DNA of 64,000 nucleotides from Streptomyces varsoviensis. GTDB lineage: Bacteria > Actinomycetota > Actinomycetes > Streptomycetales > Streptomycetaceae. The first letter of the stretch is position 1, and every line of letters starts with the position of its first letter. Position numbers and translations under genes: made by a program. Below are positions 33,133-41,972 of this stretch, one piece after another. The stretch spans positions 62,001 through 126,000 of the forward strand of contig NZ_JOBF01000010.1 of assembly GCF_000718635.1 (NCBI RefSeq), given 5' to 3'. A model generated the notes under the pieces. That model saw only the letters and a list, made by a program, of their open reading frames with translations. It made no database searches and had not been told where the DNA came from.

Positions 33133-34590
33133 CTAGCCCCAGGTGATCAGCCGCTTCGGGTGCTCCAGGACCGCCGCCACGTCGGCGAGGACCTTCGAGC
33201 CCAGCTCGCCGTCGACCAGCCGGTGGTCGAAGGAGAGCGCCAGGGTGGTGACCTGGCGGGGCTTGACCTTGCCCTTGTGCACCCAGGGCTGGAGCTTGAC
33301 CGTGCCGAACGCCAGGATCGCGGACTCGCCCGGGTTGAGGATGGGCGTGCCGGTGTCGACGCCGAAGACGCCGACGTTGGTGATCGTGACCGTGCCGCCG
33401 GCCATGTCCGCCGGGCTGGTCTTCCCCTCGCGGGCCGTGGCGACCAGGTCGCCGAGGGCGGCGGACAGCTCCGGGAGGGTCTTGGCCCCCGCGTCCTTGA
33501 TGTTCGGGACGATCAGGCCGCGCGGCGTGGCGGCGGCGATGCCCAGGTTCACGTACTCCTTGCGCACGATCTCCTGGTTCGCCTCGTCCCAGGCCGCGTT
33601 GACCTCCGGGTGGCGCCGGATCGCGACGAGGAACGCCTTGGCGACGAGGAGCAGGGGGTTCACGCGGAGCCCGGCCATGTCCGGGTCCGACTTGAGCTCC
33701 TGTACGAGCTTCATCGTGCGGGTCACGTCCACGGTGACGAACTCCGTGACGTGCGGCGCGGTGAAGGCGCTCGCGACCATCGCCTGGGCGGTGGCCTTCC
33801 GTACGCCCTTGATGGGGACGCGGACCTCGCGCGCGGCGGTGTCCACCGGGCGGGGGCCTGTCTCCGGGGCGATCTCAGGGGCGGCCTGGGGCTCCACCGG
33901 CGCGGGCGCGGCGGCGGCGTGCACGTCCTCGCGGGTGACGGTGCCGTCCGGGCCGGTCGCGGTGACCGAGGCCAGGTCGATGCCGAGGTCCTTGGCGAGC
34001 TTGCGGACCGGCGGCTTGGCCAGCGCCTTCGCCGTGCCCGCGGCAGGAGCGGCGGGGGCCTCCGGGGCGGGCGCCGCGCCGTGCCCGTTCAGCTCCGGCT
34101 GGGCCGGGGCCGAAGGGGCCGAATGAGCCGAGGAAGCAGAAGCCCCCGGCTGGGGCTTGCGGGCCCGGCGCTTGGTGGAGGACGGCGCGGCGCCGTAGCC
34201 GACGAGCATGGCCTGCCGCCCCTCGCCCGCGGCCTCGCCCTCCGCCGCGGCGGGCCGGTCCTTCGGCGGGTAGTACGTCTGCTGGTCCGGCACCGTCGGC
34301 GCCGGCTCCGCCGGGCCCGCCCCCGGCCGGGTGTCCACCACGATGATGGGGGTGCCCACGTCCACCGTGGCGCCCTCGTCGAAGCGCAGCTCGTGCACGG
34401 CTCCGTCAAAGGGGATGGGCAGTTCGACGGCGGCCTTGGCGGTCTCCACCTCGCAGACCACCTGCCCGTCGGAGACGGTGTCCCCGGCGGCCACGTACCA
34501 CTTGAGGATCTCGGCCTCGGTGAGCCCTTCGCCCACGTCCGGCATCTTGAACTCGCGAAAACGCTGGTCGTTCGCTGTGCTCGCAGTCAT
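33133..34590 (-). CDS. bkdC: Branched-chain 2-oxo acid dehydrogenase E2 (dihydrolipoyl acyltransferase)
   Basis: The 485-residue protein has a lipoyl domain (about residues 12-88) with the lipoylated Lys in CEVETAKAAVELP. A Pro/Ala linker follows, then the E1/E3-binding domain (about 225-260, PPVRKLAKDLGIDLASVTAT) and the catalytic domain to the end, with the active-site phrase SFDHRLVDGELG. It transfers the acyl group from E1 to CoA. It is the last gene of E1alpha-E1beta-E2, 24 nt after E1beta, and is followed by a strong terminator. The identity as branched-chain rather than pyruvate-specific rests on synteny and on the two-subunit E1. Confidence 0.9.
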   Translation of the reverse strand: MTASTANDQRFREFKMPDVGEGLTEAEILKWYVAAGDTVSDGQVVCEVETAKAAVELPIPFDGAVHELRFDEGATVDVGTPIIVVDTRPGAGPAEPAPTVPDQQTYYPPKDRPAAAEGEAAGEGRQAMLVGYGAAPSSTKRRARKPQPGASASSAHSAPSAPAQPELNGHGAAPAPEAPAAPAAGTAKALAKPPVRKLAKDLGIDLASVTATGPDGTVTREDVHAAAAPAPVEPQAAPEIAPETGPRPVDTAAREVRVPIKGVRKATAQAMVASAFTAPHVTEFVTVDVTRTMKLVQELKSDPDMAGLRVNPLLLVAKAFLVAIRRHPEVNAAWDEANQEIVRKEYVNLGIAAATPRGLIVPNIKDAGAKTLPELSAALGDLVATAREGKTSPADMAGGTVTITNVGVFGVDTGTPILNPGESAILAFGTVKLQPWVHKGKVKPRQVTTLALSFDHRLVDGELGSKVLADVAAVLEHPKRLITWG

Positions 34591-34614
34591 CGTTCCGTGC
34601 TCCCCTCAAGCCCT

Positions 34615-35595
34615 TCAGTACGCCAACGCGCGGTCGACGGCGTCCAGTACCCGGTCCAGTCCCGGAAGGTACTCGTCCTCCAGCCGCGACGGCGGGTACG
34701 GCGCGTGGTACCCGCCGACGCGCAGGACGGGGGCCTCCAGGTGGTAGAAGCACCGCTCGGTGATCCGCGCGGCGATCTCGGAGCCGGTGCCCAGGAAGAC
34801 GGGCGCCTCGTGGACGACGACCAGCCGGCCGGTCTTCTCGACCGACGCCTGGATGGCGTCGAAGTCGATGGGCGACATGGACCGCAGGTCGAGGACCTCG
34901 ATCGACTTGCCCTCCTCCTCGGCGGCCGCGGCGGCCTCCAGGCAGGTCTTGACCATCGGGCCGTAGGCGGCCAGCGTCAGATCGGTGCCGGCGCGGGCCG
35001 TACGGGCGGCGTGCAGCGCGGCCGGTACGGCGGAGCGGTCCAGCTCCGACTTGTCGTGGTAGCGCCGCTTGGGCTCGAAGAAGATGACCGGGTCATCGCT
35101 CTGTATGGCCTGCTGGAGCATCCAGTAGGCGTCGGAGGCGTTCGACGGCGATACGCACTTGAGGCCCGCGACGTGCGCGAAGAGCGCCTCGGGGGACTCG
35201 CTGTGGTGCTCGACGGCGCCGATCGCGCCGCCGTAGGGGATGCGGACGACGACCGGCAGCTTGATCTTGCCGAGCGCGCGGGCGTGCATCTTGGCGAGCT
35301 GGGTGACGATCTGGTCGTACGCGGGGAAGACGAACCCGTCGAACTGGATCTCCACGACGGGGCGGTAGCCGCGCAGCGCGAGGCCGATCGCGGTGCCGAC
35401 GATGCCGGACTCGGCGAGCGGGGTGTCGATGACCCGATCCTCGCCGAAGTCCTTGTAGAGGCCGTCGGTGACGCGGAAGACGCCGCCGAGCTTGCCGACG
35501 TCCTCTCCCATGATCAGGACCTTGGGGTCGTTCTCCAGCGCGGTGCGCAGCGAGGCGTTGATCGCCTTGGAGATCGAGAGCTTCTCGGCGGCCAT
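34615..35595 (-). CDS. bkdB: 2-oxo acid dehydrogenase E1 beta subunit
   Basis: The 326-residue protein is a typical E1beta: ALENDPKVLIMGEDVGKLGGVFRVTDGL, then EIQFDGFVFPAYDQIV, RIPYGGAIGAVEHHSESPEALFAHVAGLK, and the C-terminal transketolase domain ending in YLPGLDRVLDAVDRAL. With E1alpha it binds thiamine diphosphate and decarboxylates 2-oxo acids from Val, Leu and Ile, supplying starter units for branched fatty acids and polyketides. Its ATG at 35595 is one nt from the E1alpha stop, with GAGGAGGG inside the E1alpha end as ribosome site. Confidence 0.93.
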   Translation of the reverse strand: MAAEKLSISKAINASLRTALENDPKVLIMGEDVGKLGGVFRVTDGLYKDFGEDRVIDTPLAESGIVGTAIGLALRGYRPVVEIQFDGFVFPAYDQIVTQLAKMHARALGKIKLPVVVRIPYGGAIGAVEHHSESPEALFAHVAGLKCVSPSNASDAYWMLQQAIQSDDPVIFFEPKRRYHDKSELDRSAVPAALHAARTARAGTDLTLAAYGPMVKTCLEAAAAAEEEGKSIEVLDLRSMSPIDFDAIQASVEKTGRLVVVHEAPVFLGTGSEIAARITERCFYHLEAPVLRVGGYHAPYPPSRLEDEYLPGLDRVLDAVDRALAY

Positions 35596-35596
35596 G

Positions 35597-36811
35597 TCAG
35601 TTGCCCTCCTCGGCGAACGACGCCTGGTAGGCGGCGAACTGGGCGCGCTCCTCGTCGACGAGGCCGTGCCCGTCGGCGTAGATGTGCTCGAAGATCGCCA
35701 TGTTGTCGGGGTTGGGCATGTTCCGTACGGCGTCGCGCACCCGCTTGGCGAGGGCGTCGCTCTCGGTCTCCAGCGCGGTGAAGAACGCGTCGTCCGCGGC
35801 GCCGGTCTTCTCCAGGTAGGTGCGCAGCCGCTGGATCGGGTCCTTGGCCTCCCACAGCTCGCGCTCCTCGTCCCGCCGGTACTTGGTCGGGTCGTCGGAG
35901 GTGGTGTGGGCGCCCATGCGGTACGTGAACGCCTCGACGAGCATCGGGCCCTGCCCCGTACGGGCGCGCTCCAGGGCGGCCTTGGTGACGGCGAGACAGG
36001 CGAGGACGTCGTTGCCGTCGACGCGCACGCCGGGGAAGCCGAAGCCCTGCGCGCGCTGGTAGAGCGGCACGCGGGTCTGCTTCTCGGTGGGCTCGGAGAT
36101 CGCCCACTGGTTGTTCTGGCAGAAGAACACGACGGGGGCGTTGTAGACGGCGGCGAAGGTGAAGGACTCCGCCACGTCGCCCTGGCTGGACGCGCCGTCG
36201 CCGAAGTAGGCGATGACGGCCGAGTCGGCGCCGTCCTTGGCCACGCCCATCGCGTAGCCGGTGGCGTGCAGGGTCTGCGAGCCGATGACGATGGTGTAGA
36301 GGTGGAAGTTGTTCTCGTTCGGGTCCCAGCCGCCGTGGTTGACCCCGCGGAACATGCCGAGCAGGTTGGTCGGGTCGACCCCGCGGCACCAGGCGACGCC
36401 GTGCTCCCGGTAGGTCGGGAAGACGTAGTCGTCGGGGTTGGTCGCCCGGCCGGAGCCGATCTGGGCGGCCTCCTGGCCGAGCAGCGAGGCCCACAGGCCC
36501 AGTTCGCCCTGGCGCTGGAGCGTGGTGGCCTCCGCGTCGAAGCGCCGGGTGAGCACCATGTCGCGGTACAGACCCCGCAGCTCTTCGGGGGTGAGGTCGA
36601 TGGAGTAGTCCGGGTGCTCGACCCGTTCGCCTTCCGGCGTGAGCAGTTGCACCAGTTCGGGCCCGTCGGCCCGCGCCGCCGCCGTCTTCGCGGTCTTCGC
36701 GGCCGTGGCGCTCTTCGCGGCCGTCGCGGTCTTCGTGCTGTCGGCGGACTTCTTCGCGCTGGTGCGCTTGCTGCTGCGGCGCGGTGTGCGCGCCGTGCTT
36801 TCCGCGGTCAC
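35597..36811 (-). CDS. bkdA: 2-oxo acid dehydrogenase E1 alpha subunit with Lys/Ala-rich head
   Basis: The 404-residue protein has the E1alpha core (about residues 60-400), with the ThDP-binding motif GDGASSQGDVAESFTFAAVYNAPVVFFCQNN (GDG...N) and phosphorylation-loop-like YRMGAHTTSDDPTKYR. The first 50 residues are unusual: KRTSAKKSADSTKTATAAKSATAAKTAKTAAARA, a basic Ala/Lys/Thr repeat. The GTG at 36811 has GGAGGAG 6 nt upstream, which makes this head part of the protein. It is the first gene of the operon; its promoter lies in the 330-nt gap shared with the divergent response regulator. Confidence 0.92.
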   Translation of the reverse strand: MTAESTARTPRRSSKRTSAKKSADSTKTATAAKSATAAKTAKTAAARADGPELVQLLTPEGERVEHPDYSIDLTPEELRGLYRDMVLTRRFDAEATTLQRQGELGLWASLLGQEAAQIGSGRATNPDDYVFPTYREHGVAWCRGVDPTNLLGMFRGVNHGGWDPNENNFHLYTIVIGSQTLHATGYAMGVAKDGADSAVIAYFGDGASSQGDVAESFTFAAVYNAPVVFFCQNNQWAISEPTEKQTRVPLYQRAQGFGFPGVRVDGNDVLACLAVTKAALERARTGQGPMLVEAFTYRMGAHTTSDDPTKYRRDEERELWEAKDPIQRLRTYLEKTGAADDAFFTALETESDALAKRVRDAVRNMPNPDNMAIFEHIYADGHGLVDEERAQFAAYQASFAEEGN

Positions 36812-37030
36812 GTGTGCTCCTCCGTCTGTCCGGCCCCCGGGGTCGCCGGCGGCCAGAGGGGGTCCCTCCCACCGTGAGGCGGGAGAGGCTCGCTCGGTGT
36901 CCGACGGCACACAGGGTGGGTGTGCCGAGGCCGGAACCGGGCGTGACAGGCGCCCCGGCGAATGGCCTGCAACAGGCACGTTACCCAGTGCGTCACAACT
37001 CTGCGAAACCCCATCTGACCTGCGATTTTG

Positions 37031-37044
37031 CTTGGATTTCCAAG
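37031..37044. promoter_or_regulatory. Palindrome CTTGGATTTCCAAG in the bkd/response-regulator divergent region
   Basis: Perfect 6-bp arms around TT lie in an AT-richer part of the 36812-37141 gap, which holds no gene. It is a candidate operator for either divergent promoter; the regulator is not identified. Confidence 0.5.
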
Positions 37045-37141
37045 TAAATCGGGAAAGCGGGGAAACGCCACTGGTCACAGCCTTGCAGGCGGCCGGAACG
37101 ACGGCACGTTATCCCGAGTAACAAGAGCAGGGGAAGACTTC

Positions 37142-37819
37142 GTGTGTGAGACTGACTTCGTGCGCGAACCTAGAAAAATCACTGTATTTCTACTCGATGA
37201 CCATGAAGTCGTCCGGCGCGGAGTCCACGAGATGCTCTCCGTCGAGGAGGACATCGAGGTGGTCGGCGAGGCCGGCACGGCGGCCGACGCGCTGGTGCGC
37301 ATTCCGGCCACCCGGCCCGATGTCGCGGTGCTCGACGTGCGGCTGCCGGACGGCAGCGGCGTCGAGGTGTGCCGCGAGATCCGCTCGCAGAACGAGGACA
37401 TCAAATGCCTGATGCTGACCTCCTTCGCCGACGACGAGGCCCTTTTCGACGCGATCATGGCAGGCGCCTCCGGCTATGTTCTCAAGGCGATCCGCGGCAA
37501 TGAACTGCTGTCCGCCGTGCGAGACGTCGCGGCCGGGAAATCCCTGCTCGACCCCGTCGCCACCGCCCGCGTCCTGGAGCGGCTGCGGGACGGCAACGCC
37601 CCCAAGGGCGACGACCGCCTCGCGGGCCTGACCGAGCAGGAGCGCAAGATCCTCGACCTGATCGGCGAGGGCATGACCAACCGGGCCATCGGCGAGCGGC
37701 TGCACCTCGCCGAGAAGACCATCAAGAACTACGTCTCCAGCCTGCTCTCGAAGCTCGGCATGGAGCGGCGCTCGCAGGCCGCCGCGTACGTGGCCCGGCT
37801 CCAGGCCGAGAAGCGCTGA
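37142..37819 (+). CDS. NarL/DevR-family response regulator
   Basis: The 225-residue protein has a receiver domain (about 8-125) with LLDDHEVVRRGVHEML (acidic pair), the phosphoacceptor Asp in DVAVLDVRLPDGSG, and LTSFADD and YVLKA for Thr/Ser and Lys. The LuxR HTH follows (about 155-220): GLTEQERKILDLIGEGMTNRAIGERLHLAEKTIKNYVSSLLSKLG. The sequence is close to mycobacterial DevR/DosR and the Streptomyces orphan regulator at this chromosomal position (SCO3818 type). No kinase gene adjoins. The GTG at 37142 has AGGGGAAG 5 nt upstream. A DosR-type box lies upstream of the next gene. Confidence 0.9.
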   Translation: MCETDFVREPRKITVFLLDDHEVVRRGVHEMLSVEEDIEVVGEAGTAADALVRIPATRPDVAVLDVRLPDGSGVEVCREIRSQNEDIKCLMLTSFADDEALFDAIMAGASGYVLKAIRGNELLSAVRDVAAGKSLLDPVATARVLERLRDGNAPKGDDRLAGLTEQERKILDLIGEGMTNRAIGERLHLAEKTIKNYVSSLLSKLGMERRSQAAAYVARLQAEKR

Positions 37820-37850
37820 GGAGCGGTGAGCAGCGGTGAGCAACGCCGCG
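37808..37850 (+). repeat. GCGGTGAGCA 10-bp repeats with iterated TGA at the response-regulator 3' end
   Basis: The stop codon context GCGCTGAGGA is followed by GCGGTGAGCA twice, so TGA recurs every 10 nt in three different frames. Diverged GTTGAGC and GCTGAAC copies continue to about 37915. Confidence 0.75.
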
Positions 37851-37978
37851 AAGGTTGAGCGGACCGAGAAGGCCGAGAAGGCTGGGAGACGTTGAACAAC
37901 GCTGAACGACGCTCGGAATTACTGATCTGCGGCGCGCCCCGCGGCACGCGCCCCAAACCGCCCCACTACGCCGCAATC

Positions 37979-37992
37979 GGGACCAACGTCCC
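37979..37992. promoter_or_regulatory. DosR/DevR-type box GGGACCAACGTCCC
   Basis: The perfect dyad GGGAC-CAAC-GTCCC matches the core of the DosR consensus (GGGACTTNNGTCCC type). A weaker second copy, GGGCGGGTGTCCC, follows at 38002-38014, about two helical turns away. Both lie upstream of the PPOX-family gene at 38051 and next to a DevR-family regulator gene. Confidence 0.7.
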
Positions 37993-38050
37993 TGACCAAA
38001 AGGGCGGGTGTCCCTACTTGGCCCGTACCAAGGCGGGCAGAGTAGTGCCT

Positions 38051-38467
38051 ATGCCCACCCACGAATATCGAGCGATCGACCTCCTCGGCCGCACCCCCTA
38101 CGGCCGGGTCTCGGTGAGCATGCGCGCCCTGCCGTTCGTCACCGTCGCCCGCCACATCGTGGTGGGCGGACACGTCATGCTGCGGCTGCACGGCGGCTTC
38201 GGGTACGCGCAGGCGTGCGACGGCAGCGTCGTCGCGTACGGCGCGGACAACATCGGCGACGGCGACGCCCAGGTCTGGACCGTGCAATTCGTGGGCACCG
38301 CCAAGAGGTTCACCCCCGGCACCCGCGAGCTGGAGCTCTTCGGAGCGGCCCCGCGCACCGCCGACGGGGCGCCCTTCGACCCCACATACCTGTGCGTCGA
38401 ACCGCAGTTCATCACCGTTCACCACCTCGGAGACGTCCCAGCGCGACGACCCGTGCACTCAGCGTGA
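38051..38467 (+). CDS. Pyridoxamine 5'-phosphate oxidase (PPOX)-family protein
   Basis: The 138-residue protein is a split-barrel flavin- or F420-binding protein: LLGRTPYGRVSVSMRALPFVTVARHIVVGGHVMLRL, then GSVVAYGADNIG and WTVQFVGTAKRF, the FMN-reductase-like PPOX pattern. Such proteins are frequent members of DosR/DevR regulons in actinobacteria. The DosR-type boxes 60-70 nt upstream make control by the adjacent response regulator, or its partner, likely. The ATG at 38051 lacks a strong ribosome site, and the GTG at 38045 is possible. Confidence 0.85.
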   Translation: MPTHEYRAIDLLGRTPYGRVSVSMRALPFVTVARHIVVGGHVMLRLHGGFGYAQACDGSVVAYGADNIGDGDAQVWTVQFVGTAKRFTPGTRELELFGAAPRTADGAPFDPTYLCVEPQFITVHHLGDVPARRPVHSA

Positions 38468-38482
38468 TCTAACATCTGGCAG

Positions 38483-39874
38483 GTGCCACGCTCACTTGTC
38501 GCCCCCGCCGGGGCCCTTCCCCATGCCCCCGCCCGGCCCTCCGGCCACGCTCCCGCCTCCGGCCACGTTCCCGCCCCGAGCCGCGGAAGCGATTCCGCAC
38601 CGGGAAAGAGCAGTTCCGCTCGCGGAACGAGCGGAAAGAACGGTTCAGCTCCCCGCAGAAGCGATTCCGCTGGCGGAAGAGGCGAATCCGCGCGGGGCCG
38701 GGGCGCCCCCGACGGGCCCGACAGCACCACCCTGCGCGCCCTGCTGCGCCGCTACGAGCGCGTGGGCGAGGCCCTGACCTGCGAGCCCCTGACGCAGGGC
38801 CTGCTGAACCGCGGCTACCACCTGGCCACCACGCACGGCCGGTACTTCCTCAAGCACCACCTCGGGGCCGACAGCGCCGACCGCTCGGACGGCACCGAGC
38901 GCGCCGATGGCACCGACGGTGCCGACGGCTCCGTTGACCGCGCCGCCATCGCGCGCCAGCACCACGCCACGCTACGGCTGCGCGCGCTCGGCCTGCCGGT
39001 CGCCCCGCCCGTCGCCGACCGCGACGGCCGCACCGTCGCCGTCGTCGGCGGCCGCTGCTACGCGCTGCACCCCTGGGTCGAGGGCCGGCACCGCGACGGG
39101 TCCGACCTCTCGGAGCCGCAGTCGGGCCGCCTGGGCGCGCTGCTCGGCCGGGTGCACACCTGCCTCGAAGAGGTCATGCCGGGGCCGCAGAGGGGCGCTG
39201 AGGGGCCGTCACGCCCCGATTCCGCCGGTAGCGCCCCACCGGCCCCGTGGGACCCGCCCGCGAAGGCCCCCCAAGCCGTCCAAGCCGCCCAGGCCGCCCA
39301 GGAGACCGCCGCCCGGGCCGAGGACACCTTCGCCCTCATCGAGGAGCTGCTGGCGCTCGTACGCAGCCATCCGCGCGATGTCTTCGGGGAGCTGGCCGAA
39401 CACCGGCTCGTCGAGCGGCGCCGCCTCCTGGCGCGCCACGCCCACCGGCGCCCCGCGCCGTCCGCCACGCCCGCCCGGGGCTGGGTGCACGGCGACTTCC
39501 ACCCCCTCAACCTCCTTTACCGGGGCGGCGAACCGGCCGCGATCGTCGACTGGGACCGGCTCGGCGTCCAGCCCCGCGCCGAGGAGGCGGTGCGCGCCGC
39601 GGCCATCTTCTTCGTACGCCCCGGGGGCACCCTGGATCTCGTGAAGGTACGCGCGTACGCGCGCGCGTACCGGGCCGCGACCGGCGCGGACAGCGCCGAA
39701 CTCGCCGCCGCGGCACACCGGGTGTGGTGGGAGCGGCTCAACGACTTCTGGATGCTGCGCTGGCACTACCAGCTCGACGACCGCCGCGCCGACCCGGGCT
39801 TCCCCGCGTCGTCGGCCCTGTCGGTGTGGTGGACCCGCGAATACGCGGCCGTACGCGGGGCGTTCTGCGACTGA
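38483..39874 (+). CDS. Phosphotransferase (APH/homoserine-kinase-like fold)
   Basis: The 463-residue protein has about 80 residues of Ser/Gly/Arg/Ala-rich head before the kinase fold. The core has LLNRGYHLATTHGRYFLKHHLG (ATP-binding Lys), the catalytic loop WVHGDFHPLNLLY (H-G-D-x-x-x-x-N), and the Mg-binding AAIVDWDRLGVQPRAEE. Low-complexity linkers rich in Ala/Gln/Pro and Asp/Gly split the lobes. The family phosphorylates small hydroxylated molecules; the substrate here is unknown. The GTG start at 38483 is 15 nt after the PPOX stop, so the genes are probably co-transcribed. A shorter start within the head cannot be excluded. Confidence 0.82.
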   Translation: MPRSLVAPAGALPHAPARPSGHAPASGHVPAPSRGSDSAPGKSSSARGTSGKNGSAPRRSDSAGGRGESARGRGAPDGPDSTTLRALLRRYERVGEALTCEPLTQGLLNRGYHLATTHGRYFLKHHLGADSADRSDGTERADGTDGADGSVDRAAIARQHHATLRLRALGLPVAPPVADRDGRTVAVVGGRCYALHPWVEGRHRDGSDLSEPQSGRLGALLGRVHTCLEEVMPGPQRGAEGPSRPDSAGSAPPAPWDPPAKAPQAVQAAQAAQETAARAEDTFALIEELLALVRSHPRDVFGELAEHRLVERRRLLARHAHRRPAPSATPARGWVHGDFHPLNLLYRGGEPAAIVDWDRLGVQPRAEEAVRAAAIFFVRPGGTLDLVKVRAYARAYRAATGADSAELAAAAHRVWWERLNDFWMLRWHYQLDDRRADPGFPASSALSVWWTREYAAVRGAFCD

Positions 39875-39926
39875 GCGGCGGCGCGGGGCGGCTACCGCGA
39901 GGCCGCGCGATGAGGCGGGCGCGAAA

Positions 39927-39964
39927 GAGCCGGGGGCCGCGCCGCTCAGCGCTGCCCCCGGCTC
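39927..39964. terminator. 11-bp terminator stem between convergent genes
   Basis: GAGCCGGGGGC and GCCCCCGGCTC pair perfectly around a 16-nt loop. It lies between the phosphotransferase and the convergent kinase; GACCGGAATGGAACG-like short repeats fill 39979-40050. Confidence 0.85.
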
Positions 39965-40056
39965 CTCGTACGGACCGGCATGAAATAGACCGGAATGGAA
40001 CGGAATGGAACGGGATGGACCGGCATGGACGGCCCGGAACGGACCGGCCCGTGGCG

Positions 40057-41703
40057 TCAGTCGTCGTCGCTTCCTGAGCCGTCCCCGCCGCTGCCGCCGG
40101 TCTTGCCGGGGTCCGGGTTGCCGCCGCCCGGGGGCGGTGACTGGTGGCCGCCGGTCGGGCCGCCCGTCGGCTTGTCGCCGCCGCCGGAGGTGGGCGGGGG
40201 CGTCGTGGGGTTGCCCGTGGAGTGCGTCGGGGTGTTCTTCGGCGGCGGCGTGGTCGCCTGGTGCGTGGGCCGGTTCGTGGAGTGGTACGTCGGGTACCCG
40301 CCGCTGCCCTCGCTCCGGCCGTCCGACTCGCCGCCGGTGGGGTCGGTGTCCCCGTACGTCTGCGACTCCTCGTCCGAGGGCGTCTCGGAGGGCTTGTCGC
40401 TCGGCGACTGCGTGACGGTCGGGGACGGGGTCTGCTTCGGCTTCTTGCCCTCGCCGCCGTCGACGCTTTGGATCGCGATGACCACGCCGACCGTGATGGC
40501 GATCACCGCGAGGGCCGCCACCAGCCAGATCTTGCTCCGGTTGCCCTTGGGCGGCGGCCCGGAGCGCCCGTCGAAGCCGCCGTCGTCACCGCCGCCGCCC
40601 CCCATGCCGGGCGGCAGGATGCGCTGCTGGGAGGTGTCGCCGTGCCGGGGGTGCGCCATGGCCGTGGTGGCCGCGATGCCCATGGCGGGCGTACCGGAGG
40701 CCATGTGGGCGACCGGGCCGGTGTCCCAGGTGCCGGTGTGGCCGCCGGTCTCGTTCAGCATCTGGAGCGCGTACTGGACCAGCCCGCGCATCTCCTCGGC
40801 GCTCTGGAACCGGTCGTCCGGGTCCTTGGCGAGGGAGCGCATGACGAGCCCGTCGAGCTCCGGCGGCACGTCCCCGGAGACCTGCGACGGCGGCACCGGG
40901 GTGTCCTGCACATGCTGGTAGACCACCGACAGCGGCGTCTCGCCGGTGAAGGGCGGGCGCAGCGCGAGGAGTTCGTAGAGCAGGCAGCCGGTGGCGTAGA
41001 GGTCGGAGCGGGCGTCGACGGTCTTGCCGAGCGCCTGCTCCGGGGAGAGGTACTGCGGCGTGCCCATGACCATGCCGGTCTGGGTCATGGTGGACGCCGC
41101 GCCGTGCAGGGCGCGGGCGATGCCGAAGTCCATGACCTTGACCGCGCCGCTGTTGGTGATGATCACGTTGGCGGGCTTGATGTCGCGGTGCACGATGCCG
41201 TGCTGGTGGCTGTAGGCCAGGGCCTCCAGCACGCCGGAGACGATGATCAGCGCCTGCTCGGGCGGCGGGGCCTCCGCGTTGAGCAGCAGTTCGCGGATGG
41301 TGCGGCCCTCGACCAGCTCCATCACGATGTACGGCACCACGTTGGGGCCGCCGGCGCCGTAGCCGCCGGGGGTGGTGACCGTGTCCTCGCCGGAGTCGTA
41401 GACGGCGACGACGGCGTGGTGGTTCAGTCCCGCGACGGACTGGGCCTCGCGGGTGAAGCGGGCCTTGGAGACGGGGTCCTCGGCGAGGTCGGCGCGGAGC
41501 AGCTTGACCGCGACCGTACGGCCGAGGCGCACGTCCTCCGCGGCGAACACCTCCGCCATGCCGCCGCGGCCGAGGCGGCCGGTCAGCCGGTAGCGGCCGT
41601 CGCCTACGAGCCCGCCGTTGCCCCACATCTCCGGCGAATCAGGCATGCCCGCCCCGGTGGCGTCCGGGTCGGACGGCTCCTGGGCGTTCTGCGTCTGTGC
41701 CAT
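40057..41703 (-). CDS. Membrane Ser/Thr protein kinase (PknB-like)
   Basis: The 548-residue protein has a Hanks kinase domain (about residues 37-300): LGRGGMAEVFAAEDVRLGRTVAVKLLR, HRDIKPANVIITNSG, VMDFGIA and the activation loop TQTGMVMGTPQYLSPEQ. A juxtamembrane region of about 90 residues follows, then one membrane helix (KIWLVAALAVIAITVGVVIAI, about 395-415). The extracellular tail is Pro/Ser/Thr/Gly-rich with no PASTA unit. It is divergent from a second kinase with which it shares a 269-nt promoter region that shows no other feature. Such pairs regulate cell wall growth and development in Streptomyces. Confidence 0.92.
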   Translation of the reverse strand: MAQTQNAQEPSDPDATGAGMPDSPEMWGNGGLVGDGRYRLTGRLGRGGMAEVFAAEDVRLGRTVAVKLLRADLAEDPVSKARFTREAQSVAGLNHHAVVAVYDSGEDTVTTPGGYGAGGPNVVPYIVMELVEGRTIRELLLNAEAPPPEQALIIVSGVLEALAYSHQHGIVHRDIKPANVIITNSGAVKVMDFGIARALHGAASTMTQTGMVMGTPQYLSPEQALGKTVDARSDLYATGCLLYELLALRPPFTGETPLSVVYQHVQDTPVPPSQVSGDVPPELDGLVMRSLAKDPDDRFQSAEEMRGLVQYALQMLNETGGHTGTWDTGPVAHMASGTPAMGIAATTAMAHPRHGDTSQQRILPPGMGGGGGDDGGFDGRSGPPPKGNRSKIWLVAALAVIAITVGVVIAIQSVDGGEGKKPKQTPSPTVTQSPSDKPSETPSDEESQTYGDTDPTGGESDGRSEGSGGYPTYHSTNRPTHQATTPPPKNTPTHSTGNPTTPPPTSGGGDKPTGGPTGGHQSPPPGGGNPDPGKTGGSGGDGSGSDDD

Positions 41704-41972
41704 CAGTCCTCGCCGTCAGTATCTGCCCGCTCGCGTGGGGGGCGGTACGGTCTTTCGTTAAGGCACGCTACAGGCTTCGCGCCACCCGCCGATCCCTGAT
41801 GGACGGGTCATCCAACCTGTCGCGGCCCCGGCGAGGCAAATCCCGTGGCGGCTTCCCGCACATCCGGTCACGGAACGGGCACGTGGCTTGACGTGTCGGT
41901 GGCCTGGGGCAGACTTGGCCGCGATACAGAGGTCCAGTAGATCAGGCACGTGCGCCGAGGGGGAAGTCGACA

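Noticed and set aside
32932..35781. 949-codon open frame on the plus strand
   Set aside because: It is the antisense shadow of the bkd E1beta and E2 genes, with biased Arg/Val/Gly/Asp content and no domain.
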